Assembly (NCBI GenBank): GCA_027038775.1
Contig: JALWGP010000404.1
Location: 1 to 6,485, forward strand
Direction: 5' to 3'
Length of the DNA: 6,485 nt
DNA from: Sedimenticola sp.
GTDB taxonomy: Bacteria > Pseudomonadota > Gammaproteobacteria > Chromatiales > Chromatiaceae
Shown piece by piece: positions 1 through 6,485 of the stretch. A model generated the notes under the pieces. The model searched no databases, was not told the origin of the DNA, and worked only from the letters and a program-made list of their open reading frames with translations. The number at the start of each line of letters is the position of its first letter. Position 1 is the stretch's first letter. The position numbers were made by a program, and so were the translations under genes.

Positions 1-422
1 CCGCCGGCCTGGACCTGTCCATCGGCGAGTTCGACGAGGTGGGCACCACCATCAAGGAGTTCGCCCGCGAGGATGCCACCGTGGTGGTGGGTACGGTGAT
101 CGATCCCGAGATGCACGACGAGCTGCGCGTCACCGTGGTGGCCACCGGCCTGGGCGAGGAGGAGGTGGTGAAGGTGAACCGCCCCGAGATCGAGGTGGTC
201 AGGCCGCCCCGTGCCGTGACGGCCGACGACGAGGAAGGGGAAGAGGCCGGCGTCCCCGTTGCAGCGAAGAAGGACCCCTATGCCGAGATGGAGATCCCCA
301 CGGCCATCCGTCGCCGCCAGCAGGAGCAGCGCCGCGTGGCTGGCGGGGCGGCCCAGCCCGCGGAGAAGCCGGATCTCGACTACCTGGACATTCCCGCTTT
401 CCTGCGCCGCCAGGCCGACTGA
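1..422 (+). CDS. ftsZ: Cell division protein FtsZ, C-terminal part (5' end outside window)
   Basis: FtsZ is the tubulin-like GTPase that polymerises at mid-cell into the Z-ring and recruits the divisome. Only the last 139 codons are present, read in the frame starting at base 3. The fragment opens with AGLDLSIGEFDEVG and continues through ATVVVGTVIDPEM and DELRVTVVATGLG, the end of the C-terminal globular subdomain. A charged, Glu/Pro/Arg-rich linker of about 70 residues follows (roughly bases 156-377). The gene ends with the conserved C-terminal peptide DYLDIPAFLRRQAD (378-419), nearly identical to the E. coli tail that binds FtsA and ZipA. The linker holds a second, similar motif, PYAEMEIPTAIRRRQ (276-320). 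The TGA stop is at 420-422. Recognition is by family sequence and by lpxC downstream. The upstream gene, usually ftsA, is not in view. The GTG at 39 is an internal Val codon. Confidence 0.97.
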   Translation, partial: AGLDLSIGEFDEVGTTIKEFAREDATVVVGTVIDPEMHDELRVTVVATGLGEEEVVKVNRPEIEVVRPPRAVTADDEEGEEAGVPVAAKKDPYAEMEIPTAIRRRQQEQRRVAGGAAQPAEKPDLDYLDIPAFLRRQAD

Positions 423-443
423 AGTGGACGACGGCGGCTGCAG

Positions 444-475
444 CGGCTCCGGAAGAGGAAGCCCCCAGGGAGCCG
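444..475. repeat. Inverted repeat downstream of ftsZ
   Basis: CGGCTCC at 444-450 can pair with GGAGCCG at 469-475, giving a 7-bp stem with an 18-base loop, 21 bases after the ftsZ stop. No T-run follows on the plus strand, so it is not a standard intrinsic terminator. It may slow transcription or protect the ftsZ mRNA 3' end, or it may be chance in GC-rich DNA. Confidence 0.25.
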
Positions 476-493
476 GGAATGCCAACTCTTTCT

Positions 494-517
494 CTCCCAA
501 CGGGTTTGCATTGGGAG
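494..517. repeat. Inverted repeat in ftsZ-lpxC spacer
   Basis: CTCCCAA (494-500) and TTGGGAG (511-517) form a perfect 7-bp stem with a 10-base loop, which G-U pairs could extend outward on the plus-strand RNA. There is no T-tract after it on either strand. It overlaps the putative -35 of the lpxC promoter, so it could be a protein-binding dyad or an RNA hairpin. Nothing in the sequence decides between these. Confidence 0.3.
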
Positions 518-534
518 GGGAAAGGGGGTAGATT
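505..534 (+). promoter_or_regulatory. Possible sigma-70 promoter for lpxC
   Basis: TTTGCA (505-510) and TAGATT (529-534) are separated by 18 bases. Each matches 4 of 6 bases of the TTGACA and TATAAT consensus. The site lies in the least GC-rich part of the 231-bp ftsZ-lpxC spacer, where a separate lpxC promoter would be expected. It would give a leader of about 110 bases. That leader contains AGGGA/TCCCT (535-546) and, as an alternative pairing, GGGAAA (536-541) with TTTCCC (563-568). This call comes from consensus matching by eye only. Confidence 0.35.
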
Positions 535-638
535 AGGGAAATCCCTGAGTCGATCTCATGGGTTTCCCGGGGAGAAATGGCTGGCCCGACGGCCGGAAGA
601 TCCCAAGAACAACGAAATCTGGCCAGGAGCCGGGCGGT

Positions 639-642
639 GGAG
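639..642 (+). promoter_or_regulatory. Ribosome binding site deciding the lpxC start
   Basis: GGAG at 639-642 (in GGTGGAGA) lies 11 bases before the ATG at 654. An in-frame ATG also exists at 558, but it would add 32 residues (rich in Gly, Pro, Arg) not found in LpxC proteins. The Met at 654 gives the family N-terminus [10 protein letters not shown]. Confidence 0.6.
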
Positions 643-653
643 AACCAGGGCTG

Positions 654-1568
654 ATGATCAAGCAACGTACACTCAAGAACGTCATTCGTGCCACGGGGGT
701 GGGGCTGCATACCGGTGAAAAGGTGTTTCTCACCCTCCGCCCGGCGGCGCCGGATACCGGGATCGTCTTCCGCCGCGTGGACCTGGACGAACCGGTGGAC
801 ATCCCGGCCACGGCGGCCAACGTGGGTGACACCCGCCTCTCCACCACCCTGGTGAAGGACGGCATCAAGATCTCCACCGTGGAGCACCTGCTTTCCGCCT
901 TTGCCGGGCTGGGCATCGACAACGCCTACGTGGACGTGAGCGCACCCGAGGTGCCCATCATGGACGGCAGCGCCGGTCCCTTCGTCTTCCTGATCCAGTC
1001 GGCGGGCGTGGAGGAGCAGAACCGGCACAAGAGGTTCATCCGCATCAAGGAGACCGTGGAGGTGCGCGACGGCGACAAGTACGCCCGCTTCGAACCCTTC
1101 AACGGCTTCAAGGTGAGCTTCGGCATCGACTTCGACCACCCGGTCTTCACCGAGGAGACCCGGTTCGCCAGCATCGACTTCTCCTCCACCTCTTTCGTCA
1201 AGGAGGTGAGCCGCGCCCGCACCTTCGGCTTCCTGCGTGAGATCGAGATGCTGCGCGAGCGGAACCTGGCGCTGGGCGGCAGCATGGACAACGCCATCGT
1301 GGTGGACGACTACCGGGTGCTCAACGAGGACGGGCTGCGTTACGAGGACGAGTTCGTCAAGCACAAGATTCTCGACGCCATCGGCGACCTCTACCTGCTG
1401 GGGCACAGCCTGATCGGCGCCTTCTACGGCTACAAGTCGGGTCACGCGCTCAACAACAGGCTGCTGAACAAGCTGGTGGCGACACCAGAGGCCTGGGAAG
1501 AGGTGACCTTCGACGAGGAGGACGGGCTGGCGCCCATCTCCTACATCGCTCCGGTGCACGCCTCCTGA
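654..1568 (+). CDS. lpxC: UDP-3-O-acyl-N-acetylglucosamine deacetylase LpxC
   Basis: LpxC is a cytoplasmic zinc amidase that removes the N-acetyl group from UDP-3-O-acyl-GlcNAc, the first committed step of lipid A synthesis. The predicted protein is 304 aa (E. coli has 305) and starts [21 protein letters not shown], close to E. coli. Zinc ligands are His78 (in STVEHLL), His237 and Asp241 (in [11 protein letters not shown]). The catalytic base is Glu77 and the general acid is His264 (in KSGHALNN). Thr190 (RARTFGF) and Asp245 are also present. Each is one lower than in E. coli, so the enzyme should be active. The C-terminus, [11 protein letters not shown], lacks the nonpolar AVLA-type ending that targets E. 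coli LpxC to FtsH, so turnover control may differ (inference). It follows ftsZ on the same strand after a 231-bp spacer with a possible own promoter, and converges with the minus-strand dciA gene. Confidence 0.98.
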   Translation: MIKQRTLKNVIRATGVGLHTGEKVFLTLRPAAPDTGIVFRRVDLDEPVDIPATAANVGDTRLSTTLVKDGIKISTVEHLLSAFAGLGIDNAYVDVSAPEVPIMDGSAGPFVFLIQSAGVEEQNRHKRFIRIKETVEVRDGDKYARFEPFNGFKVSFGIDFDHPVFTEETRFASIDFSSTSFVKEVSRARTFGFLREIEMLRERNLALGGSMDNAIVVDDYRVLNEDGLRYEDEFVKHKILDAIGDLYLLGHSLIGAFYGYKSGHALNNRLLNKLVATPEAWEEVTFDEEDGLAPISYIAPVHAS

Positions 1569-1575
1569 ACGGAGG
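1561..1575. repeat. Short hairpin between convergent lpxC and dciA stops
   Basis: CCTCC (1561-1565) and GGAGG (1571-1575) form a 5-bp stem with loop TGAAC, which includes the lpxC TGA. It sits exactly at the 7-bp junction of the two convergent genes, but no T-run follows on either strand. It could be a weak bidirectional terminator at best. Confidence 0.25.
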
Positions 1576-2001
1576 TCACCGTTTCAGCAGCGCCCTGAGC
1601 TCCTCGTCCTCGATGGCCTCGGGGAGAATGTGGCGCTGGCCGGTGACCCGGCGGACGTGGTCCCGCCGTGTACGCCCTTCCGGAGCCAGGACCCGCACGC
1701 TGACCCTGTCCAGGCGGGGCGCCTGGGCGCGGAGGCCCTTCAGCAGGGCGGGGGCGTGGAACCGCAGGCGGCTGTGCCACGCGGGCGAGTCCACGTGCAG
1801 GATGAGTTCCCGGCCCCGGATGCGGGCATGGAGGCAGTGGGTGGCCAGGGGCCCGGGAAGTTGCGAACGGATTTCCGCCAGCAGCGCCTGCTGCCGGGCG
1901 AGCATGCGGACAAGGTGATCCAGGTGGCGGCTGTTTTCCAGCAGGTGGGAAACTTTGTCGGGTTTTCGGGTCAAAAGATTTTGGTTTTCAGGAAATTTCA
2001 T
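1576..2001 (-). CDS. dciA: DUF721 / DciA-family protein, probable replicative helicase loading factor
   Basis: DciA proteins are the widespread, ancestral partners of the DnaB helicase in bacteria that lack DnaC, and act at replication start. The product is 141 aa. Residues 26-100 show the DUF721 pattern: a helical stretch (LDHLVRMLARQQALLAEIRSQL), then LATHCLHARIRGRELILHV, then SPAWHSRLRF with the typical Trp75 and Arg78/Arg80, then ALLKGLRAQ. The tail AIEDEELRALLKR resembles the short C-terminal helix of many gammaproteobacterial members. The ATG at 2001 is chosen because the upstream frame, although open, is antisense to the M23 gene and has no family similarity. No clear Shine-Dalgarno lies before this ATG; the preceding minus-strand bases are TTTAGACTTG. 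The position between lpxC and an M23 gene fits the family's usual place in pseudomonads. Family assignment is good; the loader role is by family knowledge only. Confidence 0.85.
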   Translation of the reverse strand: MKFPENQNLLTRKPDKVSHLLENSRHLDHLVRMLARQQALLAEIRSQLPGPLATHCLHARIRGRELILHVDSPAWHSRLRFHAPALLKGLRAQAPRLDRVSVRVLAPEGRTRRDHVRRVTGQRHILPEAIEDEELRALLKR

Positions 2002-2005
2002 CAAG

Positions 2006-2033
2006 TCTAAACCATGGCGGCGAACGGCGACAA
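2006..2033 (-). promoter_or_regulatory. Possible dciA promoter inside the M23 gene start
   Basis: On the minus strand, TTGTCG (2033-2028) and TTTAGA (2011-2006) are 16 bases apart, with 4/6 and 3-4/6 consensus matches. Start codons of dciA (2001) and the M23 gene (2014) are only 12 bp apart, so promoters of both must lie within the opposing coding sequence. If this site is used, transcription would begin at or next to the dciA ATG, giving a leaderless mRNA, which would fit the missing Shine-Dalgarno. Consensus matching by eye only. Confidence 0.22.
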
Positions 2034-2907
2034 CGAATCCACGGCGACTTCGCTCCTGACGAAGGGCGTGCTGGCAGTGACGCTGGTGGCCGCCGTGGCC
2101 GTGGGCGCCTACCAGCTGGGCAGCCGGCAGGCGGCCACCGGGCGGCAGGAGCAGCTGGCCGCCGAGCTGAAGAAGCAGCTGGCCGAGGAGAAGGCCAGGC
2201 TGCGGGCCCTTCGCTCCCGCATGGAAGCCGAGCTGGACGCCCTGGCCCTGCGCCTGGGCAGCCTGCGGGCGCACATGCTGCGCCTGGACGCCCTGGGCGA
2301 GCGGCTGGTGAAGAAGGGCAAGCTGGACGCAGAGGAGTTCGACTTCAGCCGGGAGCCGCCGCTGGGTGGCGTGGACGGCAACGCGGTGGAGAACGCAGCC
2401 ACCCTCGACATCTCCGAGGAACTGAAACAGCTCGACCGCAGTCTCAAGGATCGCGAGCACAAGCTGGAACTGCTCGAGGAGCTGCTGATGCAGCGTGAGC
2501 TCAGCGAGCAGGTGAGGATTTCGGGCCGTCCGGTGAAGCAGGGCTGGATCTCCTCCGGCTATGGCCGCCGCACCGATCCCTTCACCGGCAAAAAGCGGTT
2601 CCACCGCGGCATCGACTTCGCCGGCAAGGCGGGCAGCGAGGTACTGGCGGTGGCGGCCGGCGTGGTGGTCGAGTCGAAATGGGAGAAGGGGTACGGCAAC
2701 GTGGTGGAGATCCGCCACGCCGACGGTTACATCACCCACTACGCGCACAACCGCGAGAACCTGGTGAAGGTGGGCGACCGGGTGGAGAAGGGCGAGACCA
2801 TCGCCATCATGGGTTCCACCGGCCGTTCCAGTGGTCCCCACGTCCATTTCGAAGTGCGCCGCAACGGCAAGATCATCAATCCCTCCCGCTTCATCCGGCG
2901 GGGGTGA
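2014..2907 (+). CDS. Membrane-anchored M23 (LytM-type) peptidoglycan endopeptidase
   Basis: M23 enzymes are zinc metallopeptidases that cut peptide cross-links in peptidoglycan; some copies are degenerate activators of amidases. The 297-aa product has a short cytoplasmic N-terminus with Lys17, one membrane segment (residues about 18-36, VLAVTLVAAVAVGAYQLG), then a coiled-coil region (about 44-95) and a second short helix (about 133-162). The LytM domain runs from GWISSGYGRRTDPFTG (177-192) to the end. The zinc ligands His197 and Asp201 (HRGID) and His278 (HVH), and the second-shell His245 (THYAH) and His276, are all present, so it should be an active periplasmic enzyme anchored in the inner membrane. 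No LysM domain is seen. The ATG at 2014 has no close Shine-Dalgarno; an AGGAAA at 1990-1995 is too far away. The gene resembles the M23 gene next to secA in pseudomonads. Its TGA overlaps the GTG of a short frame leading to secA. Confidence 0.9.
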   Translation: MAANGDNESTATSLLTKGVLAVTLVAAVAVGAYQLGSRQAATGRQEQLAAELKKQLAEEKARLRALRSRMEAELDALALRLGSLRAHMLRLDALGERLVKKGKLDAEEFDFSREPPLGGVDGNAVENAATLDISEELKQLDRSLKDREHKLELLEELLMQRELSEQVRISGRPVKQGWISSGYGRRTDPFTGKKRFHRGIDFAGKAGSEVLAVAAGVVVESKWEKGYGNVVEIRHADGYITHYAHNRENLVKVGDRVEKGETIAIMGSTGRSSGPHVHFEVRRNGKIINPSRFIRRG

Positions 2908-3038
2908 GTCCTCCTCCCTCCGTCTCGCCGATTCCCGGTAAGACCGGGCATATTGCGGTATCATTCCCCAATTTTCAGTGGATTCCGAAGGTGGAAGGAG
3001 TCCGGGTCAAGTTCCGTTTCCGGAAGGTTCCGACATAG
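2904..3038 (+). CDS. Possible 44-aa secA leader peptide with SecM-like partial arrest motif
   Basis: This frame begins with GTG in a four-base GTGA overlap with the M23 stop and ends with TAG at 3036-3038, immediately before the secA ATG and in the same frame as secA. Residues 21-34 read FPNFQWIPKVEGVR. E. coli SecM, encoded just upstream of secA, stalls ribosomes with F-x4-W-I-x4-G-I-R-A-G-P near its C-terminus. Here F, W, I, G and R match at exact spacing and Val replaces Ile, but A-G-P is V-K-F. Evidence against a gene: no signal peptide, only 27 of 44 codons end in G or C (far below the flanking genes), a poor ribosome site at the GTG, and a putative secA promoter lying inside. It could be a non-coding leader with a chance match, a decayed secM-like gene, or a true short regulator. 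Frame facts are seen; function is inference. Confidence 0.25.
   Translation: MSPPPSVSPIPGKTGHIAVSFPNFQWIPKVEGVRVKFRFRKVPT
2934..2948. repeat. Perfect hairpin in the secA leader
   Basis: CCCGGT (2934-2939) and ACCGGG (2943-2948) form a 6-bp stem with a three-base loop AAG, 27 bases after the M23 stop. The following CATATTGCGG has no T-run, so it is not a classical terminator. It lies where the -35 of the putative secA promoter would be, so it could also be an operator-like dyad. Alternatively it is the folded 5' part of a secA leader RNA. Confidence 0.35.
2959..2964 (+). promoter_or_regulatory. Possible -10 box of a secA promoter
   Basis: TATCAT matches TATAAT at 5 of 6 bases and lies 80 bases before the secA ATG. 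The expected -35 position (CGGTAA or CCGGTA at 2935-2941) is poor and there is no TG extension. If the promoter is used, transcripts would begin near 2971. They would then lack the Phe codon at 2964 of the short frame described above, so that frame would matter only on transcripts coming from the M23 gene. Confidence 0.3.
3012..3027 (+). promoter_or_regulatory. secA ribosome binding site with a hairpin over it
   Basis: GGAAGG (3022-3027) is the probable Shine-Dalgarno of secA, 11 bases before the ATG at 3039. TTCCG (3012-3016) can pair with CGGAA (3021-3025) through a TTTC loop and so cover its first half. A stronger Shine-Dalgarno-like AAGGAG sits at 2995-3000 but has no start codon within a useful distance. 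The pentamer TTCCG occurs four times between 2983 and 3032. Weak masking of the secA site is possible; the stem is only 5 bp. Confidence 0.4.
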
Positions 3039-5830
<2,792 letters not shown>

Positions 5831-5834
<4 letters not shown>

Positions 5835-5855
5835 GAGCGGCGCCCTCGCCGCGAA
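5831..5855 (+). repeat. REP-like palindrome (GTAG type) at the end of secA
   Basis: The sequence is GTAG (5831-5834), then GA, then GCGGCG (5837-5842), loop CCCT, CGCCGC (5847-5852) and GAA. The GTAGGAGCGG...CCGCGAA pattern agrees, from memory, with repetitive extragenic palindromes common in Pseudomonas and Xanthomonas, which carry a GTAG tetranucleotide beside an imperfect stem and are spread by RAYT transposases. The secA stop TAG (5832-5834) lies inside the GTAG. No T-run follows, so this is not a standard terminator, though the stem may protect the secA mRNA end. Copy number in this genome cannot be seen here. Confidence 0.65.
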
Positions 5856-5868
5856 TGGTTTGAAATTC

Positions 5869-5884
5869 GGCCCGGGGGCGGGCC
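5869..5884. repeat. GC hairpin before argJ
   Basis: GGCCCG (5869-5874) and CGGGCC (5879-5884) make a 6-bp stem with a GGGG loop. Only TT follows, then a mixed sequence, so termination is doubtful. It lies 16 bases after the REP-like element and may be the second half of a mosaic repeat, or a weak secA terminator. No convincing argJ promoter is visible in the 80-bp spacer, and the bases before the argJ ATG contain no strong Shine-Dalgarno. Confidence 0.4.
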
Positions 5885-5914
5885 TTCAGCGGGCAACGAT
5901 TACGACTGAAACCA

Positions 5915-6485
5915 ATGACAGATTCGTCCATCCAACCCGTTCCCGGTCTCCGCCTGGCCGCCACCGCCGCCGGCATCCGCTACCAGGGGCGGGACGACCT
6001 GGTGGTCATGGAACTGGCGGAGGGGAGCACCACCGCGGCGGTCTTCACCCGCAATGCCTTCTGCGCCGCGCCGGTGACGGTCGAACGTGAGCACCTTCGA
6101 AAGGCGTCGCCCCGCTACCTGCTGATCAACTCGGGCAACGCCAATGCGGGCACCGGCGATGCGGGTCTCACCGCCTGCCGCGAGACCTGCCGCCTGCTGG
6201 CCGCCGCCGGCGGTGTGCCCATGGACCGGGTGCTGCCCTTCTCCACCGGCGTCATCGGCGAGGATCTGCCCACCACTCCCTTCGCCCGCGCCATTCCCGG
6301 CCTGCTTGCCGGCCTGGACGAGTCCGGCTGGCCTGCCGCGGCGGCGGCCATCATGACCACCGATACCGTGCCCAAGCTGGCCAGCCGGCAGGTGGAGATC
6401 GACGGCCGCACCATCACCGTCACGGGCATGGCCAAGGGATCGGGCATGATCCGCCCCGACATGGCCACCATGCTCGCCTACCTGG
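5915..6485 (+). CDS. argJ: Bifunctional ornithine acetyltransferase / N-acetylglutamate synthase ArgJ, 5' part
   Basis: ArgJ moves the acetyl group from N-acetylornithine to glutamate in the cyclic arginine pathway; in bifunctional forms it can also acetylate glutamate from acetyl-CoA. The first 190 codons are present, without a stop, running off the window. The start MTDSSIQPVPGLRLAATAAGI fits the family (PVPG-RL-AAGI). Visible motifs are NSGNANAGTG (72-81), STGVIGE (110-116) with the oxyanion-hole pair Thr111-Gly112, MTTDTVPK (147-154), and KGSGMIRPDMATML (174-187) with Lys174. The enzyme is made as one chain that cuts itself before the nucleophilic Thr, here between Ala184 and Thr185. The window therefore holds the whole alpha chain and the first six residues of the beta chain. 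It lies 80 bp after secA, as in pseudomonads. Whether this copy has only the acetyltransferase activity or both cannot be told from this part. Confidence 0.95.
   Translation, partial: MTDSSIQPVPGLRLAATAAGIRYQGRDDLVVMELAEGSTTAAVFTRNAFCAAPVTVEREHLRKASPRYLLINSGNANAGTGDAGLTACRETCRLLAAAGGVPMDRVLPFSTGVIGEDLPTTPFARAIPGLLAGLDESGWPAAAAAIMTTDTVPKLASRQVEIDGRTITVTGMAKGSGMIRPDMATMLAYL

Noticed and set aside
437..444. GCTGCAGC palindrome after ftsZ as a terminator
   Set aside because: It is a self-complementary octamer without a loop or T-run, expected by chance in GC-rich DNA.
558..653. N-terminal extension of LpxC from an upstream ATG
   Set aside because: The added 32 residues do not belong to LpxC, no ribosome site supports the ATG, and the Met at 654 gives the exact family start.
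2679..2903. Longer version of the secA leader frame starting inside the M23 gene
   Set aside because: The translation is Arg/Pro/His-rich frame-shadow of M23 with no signal peptide. Only the part after the M23 stop is worth considering.
2002..2964. Upstream extension of the dciA frame, antisense to the M23 gene
   Set aside because: The frame stays open for the same reason: no TTA, CTA or TCA codons in M23. The extension has no family similarity, and the protein from 2001 already matches the DUF721 family.
5860..5865. TTGAAA as -35 of an argJ promoter
   Set aside because: No acceptable -10 lies 16-18 bases downstream; the region there is a GC hairpin.

Overview
The window is a GC-rich stretch of a proteobacterial chromosome. 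It looks gammaproteobacterial, because the order ftsZ - lpxC - DUF721/dciA (opposite strand) - M23 peptidase - secA - argJ matches my memory of the end of the dcw (division and cell wall) cluster in pseudomonads and many other non-enteric Gammaproteobacteria. The protein sequences fit this: the FtsZ tail is DIPAFLRRQAD, LpxC is 304 aa with active-site numbering offset by one from E. coli, and SecA carries the [18 protein letters not shown] zinc tail. The species cannot be named. A Pseudomonas-type REP palindrome after secA suggests pseudomonads or GC-rich relatives such as Chromatiales-like groups, but this is weak evidence.

Layout: 1-422 is the 3' end of ftsZ; 423-653 is a spacer with a possible lpxC promoter; 654-1568 is lpxC (lipid A synthesis); 1576-2001 on the minus strand is a DUF721/DciA protein (helicase-loader family), converging on lpxC with a 7-bp gap; 2014-2907 is a membrane-anchored M23 endopeptidase starting only 12 bp from the dciA start in divergent orientation; 2908-3038 is the secA leader; 3039-5834 is secA; 5835-5914 holds a REP-like palindrome and a second GC hairpin; 5915 to the end is the 5' part of argJ, cut just after its self-cleavage site. 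The genes link septum formation, outer-membrane lipid A, wall hydrolysis, replication start and protein export. argJ belongs to arginine synthesis.

Most of the window is ordinary housekeeping sequence. The one place that may hold something undescribed is the secA leader. A 44-codon frame opens with a GTGA overlap on the stop of the M23 gene and closes with TAG directly abutting the secA ATG. It encodes FPNFQWIPKVEGVR, which matches the first part of the E. coli SecM arrest motif (F-x4-W-I-x4-G-I-R-A-G-P) with exact spacing, but the essential A-G-P end is replaced. There is no signal peptide in the frame and its codon use is unlike that of its neighbours, so this is a testable lead and not an established gene. 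Secondary points are a CTP-like motif repeated in the FtsZ linker, a 24-residue insertion in SecA NBD1, and the REP element that begins inside the secA stop codon.
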